Assembly (NCBI RefSeq): GCF_000738775.1
Contig: NZ_JPOC01000021.1
Span: 62,001 to 126,000 of the forward strand
DNA: 64,000 nt
From: Prescottella defluvii
GTDB lineage: Bacteria > Actinomycetota > Actinomycetes > Mycobacteriales > Mycobacteriaceae
Reading direction: 5' to 3'
Shown: in pieces, positions 34,506 to 45,479 of the stretch
Layout of the letters: each line of letters opens with the position of its first letter
Position numbering within the stretch: the first letter of the stretch is position 1
Notes under the pieces: generated by a model
The model's input: the letters and a program-made list of their open reading frames with translations, nothing else
Databases searched by the model: none
Told to the model about the DNA's origin: nothing
Made by a program: the position numbers and the translations under genes

Positions 34506-36692
34506 TCACTTTCCGGGCTCGGGGTCACGCGGGAGCCCGAGGATCCGCTCGCCGATGATGTTCAGCTGAACATTGGTCGTACCACCTGCGATCGACATGC
34601 ACTGCGAATTGAGGAACATCTGGGTGGCGGAGCGACGATGCTGCTCGCCGAGCAGCGAGCGCGGGCCGGCCCATTCCATCGCGACCTCCCACACCTGCTG
34701 GATGTGTTCGACGCCGAGGAGTTTGGCGATCGAGGACTCGGCGCCGGGCTGCGCACCGGTGAGCGAGCGCAGCGTCGTACGCAGCCCCATCAGACCGCCG
34801 GACTGCGCGTCGCACAGCACCTTGCCCAGAACGGTCAGTTGTTCGGCATCGAGGCCGCCGGGAATCTCGGCCGCGAGATCGAGCAGGGCCTCGCCGCCCG
34901 AGCCGAGGGACGAGTCGTGCGACAGTGAGACGCGCTCGTTGGCGAGGGTGGTCCGGGCCAGCTTCCAGCCTTCTCCGGGCTCGCCGACCAGGCCCTCGTC
35001 GGGCACGAACACGTCGTCGAGGAACACCTCGTTGAACAGTGCCTCGCCGGTGATCTCGCGCAGCGGACGGATGTCGAGGCCGCTGTTGCGGATGTCGATC
35101 AGGAAGTAGGACAGGCCCTTGTGCTTGGCGACGTCACCGTCGGTGCGCGCCAGGCAGATTCCCCAGTCCGCTTCGCGGGCCATCGAGGTCCACACCTTCT
35201 GGCCGTTGAGCTTCCACCCACCGTCGACCTTGGTGGCCTTCGTGGACAGACCCGCCAGATCGGAGCCGGCACCGGGCTCGGAGAACAGCTGGCACCACAC
35301 GATGTCGCCGCGCAGCGACTGCGGCACGAAACGCTCGATCTGCTCGGCGTTGCCGTGCGCGATCAGCGTCGGGATGACCCAGTTGCCGATGATCATGTCG
35401 TGCGGAACGAGTTCCGTGCTGCGCAGCTCTTCCGCGATGACCAGCTGGGTCACGGCGTCGGCGCTCTTGCCCCACGGCGCCGGCAGGTGCGGCGAGGTGT
35501 AGCCACGCTCGGCCAGGTACGCCTTCTGCTCGGCGCCCTCGAGCGCCTTCGCGGGCTCGAGCTCGGCACGAATGTCGGCGCGGATCTGCTCCGCCTCCGC
35601 CGGCAGATCGATGCTCAGCACACGACGGGCACCCTCGAGCGTGAGGTTCGCGACCCGGCGCTTCCAGGAAGAGGTGGAGCCCAGCAGGATCCGCAGCGAC
35701 TGTGCGCGACGCATGTACAGGTGCGCGTCGTGCTCCCACGTGAACCCGATGCCACCGAGGACCTGGATGCAGTCCTTCGTGACCTGGAAGGCGGACTCGG
35801 GGGCGACGGAACCGGCCACCGCGACGGCCAGCGACGCCTCGGCCGGCGAGATGTCCTCGCCCAGCGCGCGGACGGCGTCCCATGCGGTGACCCGTGCCTG
35901 CTCGGTGAGGCTGAGCATGCGGGCGGCCTTGTGCTTGACGCCCTGGAACTGGCCGATGACGCGGCCGAACTGCTGACGCACGCGGGCGTAGTCGGCCGCC
36001 GTGGTGGTCGCCCAGTCGGCGAGACCGGCTGCTTCGGCGGAGAACAGGGCCGCGGCAAGGTCGAGGACGCGCTGCGAATCCAGTTCCAGCACATCACCGT
36101 CGGACAGCTCGAGACCGTCGACGACGACCTCGGCGTTGCGGCGGACCACATCGTGGCTGGGCAACTCGGTGACGTCGAGGCGATCGCGCTGCACCACGAC
36201 GAACGCGAGCTTGCCGGCGTCGTCTGCGGCCAGCAGGAACAGGTCGCCGACCTGACCGCCGAGGATGTAGCTGGACGTGCCCGACAGCGTCACCTTGCCG
36301 CCGTCGCGGACCAGCTTCAGTCCACCCGGCTGCAGCGCGACCGCGCCGAACAGGGTGCCGTCGGCCAGCCCCTCGAGCTCACCGGTGCGGCCGGCCTCGT
36401 TCAGCACGGCCGAGACCACCGCGGTCGGCAGGAACGGTCCGGGCACCATCGAGCGTCCGAGTTCCTCGACGACGATGGCGAGCTCGACCAGGCCGTAGCC
36501 GGCGCCGCCGACCTCCTCGGGCAGGTGCAGGCCCAGCATGCCGAGCTCGGCGAGCGATCCCCAGTACGCGGGACGCGTCTCGGTCTTGGCCTCGACGGCC
36601 TCCCGGATCACGGTCGGCGTCGCGTGGCGCGCGGCCCAACCCCGCACGGAATCGCGGAGTTCGCGGTCTTCGTCACTCAAACCAATGGTCAT
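34506..36692 (-). CDS. fadE34: FadE34-like fused (two-domain) acyl-CoA dehydrogenase
   Basis: Protein of 728 residues, about twice the usual size, with two acyl-CoA-dehydrogenase halves. The N-half includes [22 protein letters not shown]; the C-half includes [36 protein letters not shown] and the terminal [22 protein letters not shown]. This matches M. tuberculosis FadE34 (ChsE3), a fused version of the steroid alpha2beta2 dehydrogenases that desaturates steroid-24-oyl-CoA. Second gene after the FadA5-like thiolase and near a KstR-like regulator; in M. tuberculosis fadE34 is likewise adjacent to kstR. Confidence 0.9.
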   Translation of the reverse strand: MTIGLSDEDRELRDSVRGWAARHATPTVIREAVEAKTETRPAYWGSLAELGMLGLHLPEEVGGAGYGLVELAIVVEELGRSMVPGPFLPTAVVSAVLNEAGRTGELEGLADGTLFGAVALQPGGLKLVRDGGKVTLSGTSSYILGGQVGDLFLLAADDAGKLAFVVVQRDRLDVTELPSHDVVRRNAEVVVDGLELSDGDVLELDSQRVLDLAAALFSAEAAGLADWATTTAADYARVRQQFGRVIGQFQGVKHKAARMLSLTEQARVTAWDAVRALGEDISPAEASLAVAVAGSVAPESAFQVTKDCIQVLGGIGFTWEHDAHLYMRRAQSLRILLGSTSSWKRRVANLTLEGARRVLSIDLPAEAEQIRADIRAELEPAKALEGAEQKAYLAERGYTSPHLPAPWGKSADAVTQLVIAEELRSTELVPHDMIIGNWVIPTLIAHGNAEQIERFVPQSLRGDIVWCQLFSEPGAGSDLAGLSTKATKVDGGWKLNGQKVWTSMAREADWGICLARTDGDVAKHKGLSYFLIDIRNSGLDIRPLREITGEALFNEVFLDDVFVPDEGLVGEPGEGWKLARTTLANERVSLSHDSSLGSGGEALLDLAAEIPGGLDAEQLTVLGKVLCDAQSGGLMGLRTTLRSLTGAQPGAESSIAKLLGVEHIQQVWEVAMEWAGPRSLLGEQHRRSATQMFLNSQCMSIAGGTTNVQLNIIGERILGLPRDPEPGK

Positions 36693-36734
36693 CGAAAAGT
36701 CCTCGGAAGTAGATGAAGCTCTGGGGAATCGGGG

Positions 36735-38188
<1,454 letters not shown>

Positions 38189-38210
38189 ATGAACGGAGCT
38201 GAGTCTCCGG

Positions 38211-38840
38211 TCAGCCGCCCGCAGGCACCTGCGCATTGGACAGTTCGGCCAGCAGCAGACGGCACGCGACCCGCAGGTCGGCTTCGGCATCCGGGACCGA
38301 CACGCGCCCGTTGAGGCACGACTGGATGATGCCGAACCACGCCGACACCAGGACCCGGACCAGAACCGAATCGCTCTCCGTCACCTGGTCGAGGCCGGCG
38401 GCGTCGAACAGCACGTCACGGAACAGTCGGTCCACCCGAGCGACATCGGGGATCGCGGTCACCTTCGCGGTGCTCGTCGACTGGATCATCGCGTTCGCGA
38501 GCAACGGCTGACGCAGTAAAGCGCGGGTGGCCCGCAGCAGCGTCTCGAAGATCTCGTCCTGCGGCGTGGCGGCGGGGTGCGCCCGACGCGCGAAGCCCTC
38601 GCTCATCTGATCTATCTGATCGACCATCACCGCGACGAACAGGTGCGTCTTCGACGGGAAGTAGCGGTACAGGGTGCCGATGGCGACTCCGGCGAGCTTC
38701 GCGACCTCGTGCATCTGGACGCGCTCGAGTTCCTTCTCGGTGCCCAACTGCGCCGCGGCGTCGAGCATGCGCGCGAACCGTGCCCGCTGCTCGGCCGAAC
38801 TCGGTTCGGCCGCGTCCCGCGCCTCGGCGACTCTCGGCAC
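38211..38840 (-). CDS. TetR-family regulator, KstR-like
   Basis: TetR repressor of 209 residues. The recognition helix region VAIGTLYRYFPSKTHLFVAV nearly repeats that of M. tuberculosis KstR (same GTLYRYFPSK block with similar flanks), and the preceding QMHEVAKLAGVA is also alike. KstR proteins are de-repressed by steroid CoA-thioesters. GTG start with AGGGGG upstream. It is placed next to fadA5/fadE34-like genes. I take it as the local steroid repressor, possibly a cholate-specific paralogue, but which sterol derivative it senses cannot be told. Confidence 0.85.
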   Translation of the reverse strand: MPRVAEARDAAEPSSAEQRARFARMLDAAAQLGTEKELERVQMHEVAKLAGVAIGTLYRYFPSKTHLFVAVMVDQIDQMSEGFARRAHPAATPQDEIFETLLRATRALLRQPLLANAMIQSTSTAKVTAIPDVARVDRLFRDVLFDAAGLDQVTESDSVLVRVLVSAWFGIIQSCLNGRVSVPDAEADLRVACRLLLAELSNAQVPAGG

Positions 38841-38925
38841 AGTCGGCCCCCTACCTGCTCATGCGCGCATCGCGAGGTGCGATACACACTGGAATGCTCC
38901 CACCCTGCCGCGGAACAGTCGATGC

Positions 38926-38940
38926 TTCCGCTGAGTGGGA
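38926..38940. promoter_or_regulatory. IclR-type palindrome candidate
   Basis: TTCCGCTGAGTGGGA, two mismatches to TCCCGCTNAGCGGGA, in the spacer upstream of the TetR gene. Confidence 0.4.
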
Positions 38941-39059
38941 ATCCCGCTGTCCCCGGTCGGGCACCTGCGATTGCGTTCAACATCGAACCTGAAATCGACG
39001 GAGGACACAACCGTGCACGCGTGCGCAACCACGTACGGCGTGGTCGTGATCGGCTCCGG

Positions 39060-40226
39060 CTAGACCAGGTTGTCCTCGACCGGCAATCCGAACGCGCCCC
39101 TGCCGTACATGGCGAGCGCACGTTCGGCATCGTTGGCGACGTGCACACTGCCGGCGTGTGCGTCGCGCCACGCGCGTTCGATCGGATTGCCCCGGGTCAG
39201 CGAGTTGCCGCCCGCCGTCTTGAACAGCAGATCGATCGCCTCGAGGGCCCGCTCGGTGCCGCGGACCTGATCGCGACGGACCCGCAGCCGCATGCTCATC
39301 GGCAGCGGCTCCCCCGCCTCCGCGAGTTCGAGCAGCTCACGGATGTTGCGGTCCATCTGCAGGATCGCCGCATCGATCTCCGACGAGGCCCGGGCGACGG
39401 CGACCTGAGCGAACTGGTCCTCGGCGAACCGACCGCCCCCGAGACTCAGGCGGACACGGTCGCGCATCGCCGAAAGATACGTCTCGTAGCAGCCCGCGAC
39501 GGTGCCGATCACCGGCGCGGCGACCGTACTGGTGAAGATCGCCGCGAACGGGAGCTTGAACAGCGGCGCGGTGTTGACCTTGTGTCCGGGGGCCCGCAGC
39601 TGCGCGGCCTCGTAGTTGCGCAGTGTCCGATGCTCGGGCACGAACGCCTTCTCGACCGTGATCTCGTTGCTGGCCGTTCCGCGCAAGCCGACGACGTCCC
39701 ACACGTCCTTTATCCGGTAGTCGGTCCGCGGCACGGCGACGGTCATGAAGTCGACCGGCCGCCCCTCGGCGCCGACGACCAACGCACCCAGGAGCGCCCA
39801 CGACGCGTGATCACAGCCCGACGAGAACCGCCAGCTCCCCGACAGCTCGTATCCGCCCTCCACCGGAATCAGCTCACCGACCGGCGCATACGCCGACGAC
39901 ACCAGCGTGGTGGTGTCCTGGCCCCACACCTCGTCCTGGACGCGGACGTCGAACAGGCCCAGATGCCACGGGTGCACCCCCAGCACCGATGTCACCCACC
40001 CGGTCGATCCGCACACCCCGGAGATGGCCCGCACCACTTCGTAGAACTCGACCGGGTTGCACTCGGTTCCGCCGTAGCGTGCCGGCTGCAGCATCCGGAA
40101 GACGCCGGCGGCCGTCAGGTCGCGGATCGACTGGTCGGACACGCGGCGCGATTCGTCGACAGTTTGTGCACGCTCGGCGATGGCGGGCAGTAACTCGCGA
40201 ACCGACTGCAGAACCTCGTGGGCCAT
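39060..40226 (-). CDS. HsaA-type flavin-dependent hydroxylase paralogue
   Basis: Group D flavin-dependent monooxygenase of acyl-CoA-dehydrogenase fold, 388 residues. It parallels the HsaA at 47697-48869 throughout (FRMLQPARYGGTECNP, CGSTGWVTSVLGVHPWHLGLF, DVVGLRGTASNEITVEKAFVPEHRT, WRDAHAGSVHV). HsaA with reductase HsaB hydroxylates the aromatised ring A of the 9,10-seco-steroid. This second copy is divergent from kshA. It may handle a differently hydroxylated seco-steroid. ATG at 40226 with GGAGG upstream. Confidence 0.85.
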   Translation of the reverse strand: MAHEVLQSVRELLPAIAERAQTVDESRRVSDQSIRDLTAAGVFRMLQPARYGGTECNPVEFYEVVRAISGVCGSTGWVTSVLGVHPWHLGLFDVRVQDEVWGQDTTTLVSSAYAPVGELIPVEGGYELSGSWRFSSGCDHASWALLGALVVGAEGRPVDFMTVAVPRTDYRIKDVWDVVGLRGTASNEITVEKAFVPEHRTLRNYEAAQLRAPGHKVNTAPLFKLPFAAIFTSTVAAPVIGTVAGCYETYLSAMRDRVRLSLGGGRFAEDQFAQVAVARASSEIDAAILQMDRNIRELLELAEAGEPLPMSMRLRVRRDQVRGTERALEAIDLLFKTAGGNSLTRGNPIERAWRDAHAGSVHVANDAERALAMYGRGAFGLPVEDNLV

Positions 40227-40531
40227 GGGGTGCTCCTCCACGACCCCGGGTGGGGTCGCATGTCGGGACAGGGGGTACCCGCATGGTAGGGCGAGATTCC
40301 TCGTGTCTGTTTCGCGGGAGTCTCCACGAGGCCGGTTCCCGGTGGCGTCGGGACTGCCCGCCCGGACGGTCCCGGCCAGTGGGACTCCCGGATGCCGGGT
40401 GATCCGTCTCACCTAGCGTGACCCTCAATGCCACAGGTGCATCATCCGCCAGGAACCGATGGCCCGCGGCCAGCGCTCGACTTTCGAACGCGTCTGAACT
40501 CGAATTGCATTTCCCTGAAAGGACGGACGAA
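40227..40531. other. Divergent control region of hsaA paralogue and kshA
   Basis: Non-coding. Contains palindromic candidates at 40336-40352 (TCCCG...CGGGA arms) and 40370-40384, and a weak KstR-like site at 40494-40507 (TCGAAC-GC-GTCTGA). No gene seen. Confidence 0.5.
40370..40384. promoter_or_regulatory. IclR-type palindrome candidate upstream of kshA
   Basis: TCCCGGCCAGTGGGA, three mismatches to TCCCGCTNAGCGGGA. Confidence 0.3.
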
Positions 40532-41692
40532 GTGACCCTCAATCAGTCCGAAGAAGCCGAAGTCCGCGAGATCGTCGCCGGCGCCGCCCCCACGAGCTTC
40601 GCCCGTGGCTGGCACTGCCTGGGCCTGTCCGAGTCGTTCAAGGACGGAAAGCCGCACTCGATCCACGCCTTCGGCACCAAGCTGGTGGTGTTCGCCGACA
40701 GCAAGGGCGAACTGAGCATCCTCGACGCCTACTGCCGTCACATGGGTGGCGACCTCAGCCAGGGTGAGATCAAGGGCGACTCCGTCGCGTGTCCGTTCCA
40801 CGACTGGCGCTGGAACGGCAAGGGCCGCTGCACCGACATCCCCTACGCCCGTCGTGTCCCCCCGGTCGCCAAGACCCGCGCATGGAGCACCCTCGACCAG
40901 GACGGCATGCTGTTCGTCTGGCACGACCCCGAGGGCAAGGCCCCGACCGAGGCCGACATGTACATCCCGCGGATCGAGGGCGCGCTGAGCGACGAGTGGT
41001 CCGACTGGGTCTGGTACACCACCGAGGTCGACACCAACTGCCGCGAGATCGTCGACAACATCGTCGACATGGCGCACTTCTTCTACGTGCACTACTCGTT
41101 CCCCACGTTCTTCAAGAACGTCTTCGAGGGACAGGTCGCGAGCCAGTTCATGCGCGGTCAGGCCCGTGAGGACATGCGCCCGCACGCGTCCGGTCAGCCG
41201 AAGATGCTGGGCAGCCGCTCCGACGCGTCGTACTTCGGCCCGTCGTTCATGATCGACGACCTCACCTACCAGTACGAGGGCTACGACGTCGACTCGGTGC
41301 TCATCAACTGCCACTACCCGGTTTCGCCGGACAAGTTCGTGTTGATGTACGGCATCATCGTCAAGAAGTCGGACCGCTTCCAGGGCGAGGCCGCCGACGA
41401 GATGGCGAAGGGCTTCGGCACGTTCATCGCCAAGGGTTTCGAGCAGGACATCGAGATCTGGAAGAACAAGACCCGCATCGAGAACCCGCTCCTCTGCGAG
41501 GAGGACGGCCCGGTCTACCAGCTGCGTCGCTGGTACGACCAGTTCTACGTGGATCGCGCGAACGTGCTGCCCGAGATGGTCGAGCGTTTCGAGCACGAGA
41601 TGGACACCACCAAGGCTGTCGCCGCGTGGCGCAAGGAAGTCGAAGCGAACATCGAGGAGAAGGCCCGCGAGAATGCAGCCGCTGGAGTGTGA
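40532..41692 (+). CDS. kshA: 3-ketosteroid 9-alpha-hydroxylase oxygenase (KshA)
   Basis: Rieske non-haem iron oxygenase of 386 residues, the normal KshA length. Rieske cluster ligands are Cys68-x-His70 and Cys87-xx-His90. The catalytic iron ligands lie in the block from Asn176 to His187 (NIVDMAHFFYVH: Asn176, Asp179, His182, His187). The enzyme hydroxylates C9 of 1,4-androstadienedione-type steroids, which together with KstD opens ring B. GTG start at 40532 with AAAGGA upstream. No KshB reductase is in the window. A small Cys-rich protein gene overlaps its 3' end by 20 bp. Confidence 0.93.
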   Translation: MTLNQSEEAEVREIVAGAAPTSFARGWHCLGLSESFKDGKPHSIHAFGTKLVVFADSKGELSILDAYCRHMGGDLSQGEIKGDSVACPFHDWRWNGKGRCTDIPYARRVPPVAKTRAWSTLDQDGMLFVWHDPEGKAPTEADMYIPRIEGALSDEWSDWVWYTTEVDTNCREIVDNIVDMAHFFYVHYSFPTFFKNVFEGQVASQFMRGQAREDMRPHASGQPKMLGSRSDASYFGPSFMIDDLTYQYEGYDVDSVLINCHYPVSPDKFVLMYGIIVKKSDRFQGEAADEMAKGFGTFIAKGFEQDIEIWKNKTRIENPLLCEEDGPVYQLRRWYDQFYVDRANVLPEMVERFEHEMDTTKAVAAWRKEVEANIEEKARENAAAGV

Positions 41693-41936
41693 CCGCTGCG
41701 GGGCCTGTGTGCAGGTCCAGAAGCACAGCTGGGAGCACACGGCAGTGCAGTGGAACGAGGCCGCCCAGGAGGCGTGCCAGGAGATCCACGACTGGGTGGG
41801 CCGTGAAGGCCGTCCGGGTGCACCGGTCATGCGATGCGAGTCGCTGAGCGCGGCGATCCAGGTCGCCGCGCTCGACGGCCGGCTCGCCATCACCGACGAG
41901 TCGCCCGTCCCCACCCCGCAGGTCGCCGACCACTGA
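41673..41936 (+). CDS. Small CxxCxxC protein encoded with KshA
   Basis: Protein of 87 residues that I do not recognise. Cys6, Cys9 and Cys12 form CDRCGAC, with further cysteines at 35 and 55, enough for an iron-sulfur cluster or zinc site. There is no signal peptide. The gene overlaps the last 20 bp of kshA and ends 46 bp before an SDR gene, so it is surely co-expressed. A ferredoxin-like electron carrier or assembly factor for the Rieske oxygenase is a reasonable guess, not shown by the sequence. Confidence 0.72.
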   Translation: MQPLECDRCGACVQVQKHSWEHTAVQWNEAAQEACQEIHDWVGREGRPGAPVMRCESLSAAIQVAALDGRLAITDESPVPTPQVADH

Positions 41937-41982
41937 CACGGCGGTCTCTCGACGCCATCGTTCTCGACGAATAGGACCTTTC

Positions 41983-42771
41983 ATGATCGACAAGAACCAG
42001 TACGGCCCGTGGGCCGTCATCGCCGGCGGCTCCGAGGGCGTCGGCGCCGGTTTCGCCGACGAGCTCGCGCAGGCCGGTCTGAACCTGGTGCTCATCGCCC
42101 GCAAGCCGGGGCCGCTCGAGGAGACCGCGGAGAAGGTGCGCTCGCACGGCGTCGAGGTGCGCACCCTCGCGCTGGACCTGCTCGCCGACGACGCGATGGC
42201 CCAGATCCGCAACGCCACCGACGACGTCGAGGTGGGCCTGCTGATCTTCAACGCCGGCGCCAACAGCTACGGCCACGAGTTCGTCACCGGCGACCTCGAC
42301 GGCTTCAACCGGGTGATCAACCTCAACATCACCAAGCAGCTCGAGCTGTCGCACCACTTCGGCGCGAAGATGAAGGACCGCGGCCGCGGCGGCATCATGC
42401 TGCTCGGCTCGCTCGCCGGCTACATGGGCTCCGAGCACCAGAGCATCTACGCGTCCGCGAAGGCGTTCAGCCGTGTGTTCGCCGAGAGCCTGTGGCTCGA
42501 GCTGGCGCCGTTCAACGTCCACGTCGTGGAGTTCATCCTGGGCGTCACCCGCACGCCCGCGATGATCCGCGCCGGACTGAACTTCGACATCCCCGGCATG
42601 ATCGTGCAGGAGCCCGAGGATGCGGCCCGTGAGGGTCTCGAGCACCTGACCGACGGCCCCGTGTGGGTCGCCGGTGGCAACTACGAGGCGGCGCAGAAGC
42701 GCAGCGGCTTCCCCCGCGACAAGATGGTCAAGGGCGCGGCCGAGGCGATGCGCAAGCTCCTCAACCGCTAG
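41983..42771 (+). CDS. Short-chain dehydrogenase/reductase (SDR)
   Basis: SDR of 262 residues. The nucleotide motif reads AGGSEGVG instead of TGxxxGxG; NAGA and catalytic YASAK are present. Third gene of the kshA unit, ending at a strong terminator. Likely a hydroxysteroid dehydrogenase or ketoreductase of a ring substituent; position is the only evidence for this. Confidence 0.82.
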   Translation: MIDKNQYGPWAVIAGGSEGVGAGFADELAQAGLNLVLIARKPGPLEETAEKVRSHGVEVRTLALDLLADDAMAQIRNATDDVEVGLLIFNAGANSYGHEFVTGDLDGFNRVINLNITKQLELSHHFGAKMKDRGRGGIMLLGSLAGYMGSEHQSIYASAKAFSRVFAESLWLELAPFNVHVVEFILGVTRTPAMIRAGLNFDIPGMIVQEPEDAAREGLEHLTDGPVWVAGGNYEAAQKRSGFPRDKMVKGAAEAMRKLLNR

Positions 42772-42786
42772 AAGTTCATGTAGACC

Positions 42787-42822
42787 GACTGTGGCTGCGA
42801 CCGAAAGGTCGCAGCCACAGTC
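42787..42822. terminator. Intrinsic terminator hairpin
   Basis: Sixteen-bp perfect stem GACTGTGGCTGCGACC with GAAA tetraloop, just after the SDR stop. Confidence 0.85.
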
Positions 42823-42859
42823 GTATTCGCACCAGAGGGCCCACCCGGAAGGTATGTCG

Positions 42860-43753
42860 ATGAGTCTCGAAATTCTGCTGGCCGAGCGTGAGATCACCCG
42901 AGCCGTCACCCGGTTCGCGCGTGCGATGGACGACCGGGACTGGCCCGGTCTGCACTCCATCATGACCCCCGACGCCACCGCCGAGCTCGGCACCGGCACC
43001 CTGCACGGCCCCGACGCGGTGGTGGCGCTGATCCGCTCCTTCCTGGACGATTGCGGGCCCACCCAGCACCTGCTGGGCAACACGCTCGTCGACGTGGACC
43101 TCGCGGCCGGCACCGCCACCAGCCGGACCTACGTCAGCGACATGCACCTGGGAGTCGGCGAGCACGACGGCCTGAACTTCTCGACGCTCGGCGACTACCA
43201 CGACGAGTGGCGCCTGACCGACGGTGAGTGGCGAATGAGTCACCGCACCAAGCACATGCGGGGCGCGAAGGGTTCCATCGAGGTGCTCGGTACCGGGCCG
43301 GGGCACTGGGGCGGCGGGGCCGGACGGGTGAACCCGCGCACCGCGCCGGCGGCCGTGGAGGCGATCAAGGCACTCAAGGCCCGGTACTTCCGGCTCATGG
43401 ACACCAAGGACTGGGACGGCCTGGCCGCCGTCTTCACCGACGACGTCGAGATCGACATGACCGAAACCGGTGGTGGCATCACGCATTCGGTGGCCGCGTA
43501 TCTGCCGTTCCTGCGCGCGAGCATCGAGAACGTCGCAACCGTCCACCACGGCCACACCCCCGAGATCACCCTCACCTCCCCCACCACCGCCACCGGGGTG
43601 TGGGCGATGGAGGACATGCTGTGGTGGCCCGACGGTGCCGCGTTGTGCAGCCTGCACGGCTACGGCCACTACCTCGAGGAGTACCGCAGGACCGGCGACG
43701 ACTGGCGGATCAGCGCGATGCGCCTGACCCGGCTGCGCACCGACACGGCGTAA
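42860..43753 (+). CDS. Tandem SnoaL-like protein
   Basis: Protein of 297 residues made of two SnoaL_4 (NTF2-fold) domains, about 1-140 and 165-297. Domain 2 has Tyr-x4-Asp (RYFRLMD) and a following VHHGHTPEI His; domain 1 has Phe in place of Tyr (RFARAMD) but keeps a His in TQHLLGN. So only the second half has the complete BaiE-like layout. ATG 42860 is chosen over 42854 because GGAAGG is seven bases away. Monocistronic between two spacers. Candidate steroid dehydratase or isomerase. Confidence 0.82.
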   Translation: MSLEILLAEREITRAVTRFARAMDDRDWPGLHSIMTPDATAELGTGTLHGPDAVVALIRSFLDDCGPTQHLLGNTLVDVDLAAGTATSRTYVSDMHLGVGEHDGLNFSTLGDYHDEWRLTDGEWRMSHRTKHMRGAKGSIEVLGTGPGHWGGGAGRVNPRTAPAAVEAIKALKARYFRLMDTKDWDGLAAVFTDDVEIDMTETGGGITHSVAAYLPFLRASIENVATVHHGHTPEITLTSPTTATGVWAMEDMLWWPDGAALCSLHGYGHYLEEYRRTGDDWRISAMRLTRLRTDTA

Positions 43754-43833
43754 GCAGGACTGCCCGGGCGAATTGTCCGATACCGTTGCGGCAGGCGGGT
43801 GGGAGGACCTGCCGCAACGGGAGGGAAGCAGGC

Positions 43834-44535
43834 ATGTCGAGGAACCGGGTCGTCGCCATCGGAGTCGCCGGACTGCTGAGCGCCGCGGCGTGCGCGCCCA
43901 CCCCGGTCGCGGACCCCGTCGAAGACCTGGCCGCCGTCCGCGCCGGCCTGTTGCCGGAGGCCTCGGAGCTTCCGCCCGGAACCATCGTCGAACCGCTCGT
44001 CGGCGAGGAGCAGATGGTTCTCAATCTGAAGCTCGACGCCCCCAGCACGGGGATCGGGGTGGAGCCGACTGCGACGTTCACCCCTGCGGAGTGCGGCGAA
44101 CAGAACAGCTACGCCGACGAGGCCCGAATCCGTCTGATCGAGAACGGCTCCGGCGCCGGCGCACTGCTCGGCGGCGAACGCGCCTACGTCATGCTGGTGA
44201 GCGAGACCGGCATGAACATCGCCCGGGTCGCCGGCGCACACACCGGATCGTGCTCGACGTACACGGTCACCTACGACGATCCGGCAGCCTCCGCCCGCAC
44301 GGTCCGCACCGAGCTGCTCGCCGTCCCGACCGCACTCGCAACCGAAAACGCTGTCGTTCTCTCCGAGGTCACCGACCCCGACAACCCGAACTGGGCCGAC
44401 GACGAGATCCTGCTCGGATACGCGGTGGTGAACGGCTACACCGTCATGGTTCTCGGCTACCAGGGCAAGGACTCTCACGCCGAGTTCGACGACGTGTTCA
44501 CCAGGGTCGTCGAAAAGGTCCGCCAGCCGTCCTGA
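43834..44535 (+). CDS. Putative lipoprotein
   Basis: Protein of 233 residues with a lipoprotein signal peptide: MSRNRVV, hydrophobic core and a lipobox ending SAAAC at about residue 20. The mature part is an alpha/beta domain with two likely disulphide cysteines (PAECGEQ and GSCSTY). It resembles small actinobacterial envelope lipoproteins of unknown function. Its stop lies five bases from the convergent DUF72 stop. Confidence 0.7.
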   Translation: MSRNRVVAIGVAGLLSAAACAPTPVADPVEDLAAVRAGLLPEASELPPGTIVEPLVGEEQMVLNLKLDAPSTGIGVEPTATFTPAECGEQNSYADEARIRLIENGSGAGALLGGERAYVMLVSETGMNIARVAGAHTGSCSTYTVTYDDPAASARTVRTELLAVPTALATENAVVLSEVTDPDNPNWADDEILLGYAVVNGYTVMVLGYQGKDSHAEFDDVFTRVVEKVRQPS

Positions 44536-44540
44536 CGCGG

Positions 44541-45359
44541 CTATCGCCCCAATCGATCCAGCAGCGCCATCGCATCGAACGGCGCGTGGCCCTTCATGTC
44601 GTTGTCGAAGTAGACGAACACGTCCCGGCCCTCCCGCTGCCACCCGCGTACCTTCCGTGCCCAGCGGTCGAGGGCCTCACCGGTGTAGCCGCTCGCATAC
44701 AGTTCCGCGTCGCCGTGCAGGCGGGCGTAGGCGAAGTCGGCAGTCCGCTCGTCGATCCGCGGGTACTTCCCGGCCGTGTCGGCGAGGACCAGCGCGACGC
44801 CGTGAGCGCGAGCGATCGAGACCACCTCGGGCACTGCGAAACTCGCGTGCCGCACCTCGAGCGCGTGCCGGATCGGACGATCGGCGTCGGTGACCGCGAG
44901 GACCCGGTCGGCGGACAGTTTGTCGTCGCGATGTCCGGCGAGTTCGCATGCGGCGGTCGTGGTCCGTGGGAGCACCGCGAGGAACGCGTCGAGCAGGTCG
45001 GCGTCGAACTGCAGGTTCGGCGGCAGCTGCCACAGGACGGGACCGAGCTTGTCCTGCAGGGCAAGTACGCCCGACGCGAAGAAGTTGGCGAGCGGCACCT
45101 CGACGTCACGCAGCCGGCGCACGTGCGTGACGTAGCGACCGCCCTTGACCGCGAACACGAAACCGTCCGGCGTCTCGTCCCGCCACTTCGCGAAACTGGA
45201 GGGCTTCTGCAGCGCGTAGAACGACCCGTTGATCTCGATCGACGTCAAACGCCGAGAGGCGTATGCCAACTCCTTGCGATGCACGAGTCCCGCGGGATAG
45301 AACCCACCGCGCCATCCCGGGTACACCCATCCGGAGATCCCCACGTGGACGTCCGCCAT
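44541..45359 (-). CDS. DUF72 (YecE-like) protein
   Basis: TIM-barrel protein of 272 residues typical of the DUF72 family: starts VGISGWVYPGWRG.FYP, continues IEINGSFYALQKPSSFAKWRDETP and ends FVYFDNDMKGHAPFDA. Function of the family is not established. Unrelated to the steroid genes as far as I can see. Confidence 0.85.
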   Translation of the reverse strand: MADVHVGISGWVYPGWRGGFYPAGLVHRKELAYASRRLTSIEINGSFYALQKPSSFAKWRDETPDGFVFAVKGGRYVTHVRRLRDVEVPLANFFASGVLALQDKLGPVLWQLPPNLQFDADLLDAFLAVLPRTTTAACELAGHRDDKLSADRVLAVTDADRPIRHALEVRHASFAVPEVVSIARAHGVALVLADTAGKYPRIDERTADFAYARLHGDAELYASGYTGEALDRWARKVRGWQREGRDVFVYFDNDMKGHAPFDAMALLDRLGR

Positions 45360-45479
45360 GCCGCCGGAGTGTAGACCGCTCGAACGACACCCCGGCCGGA
45401 TTCTGCGCGTCTCGGGGACAACTGTCGGCGTGGCGGAGTACCTTCAGTTGCTCGATCCACGACTATTGGGGGTTTTCCG

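Noticed and set aside
35121-36716. 531-residue plus-strand open frame
   Set aside because: Antisense of the fused acyl-CoA dehydrogenase, no recognisable domain.
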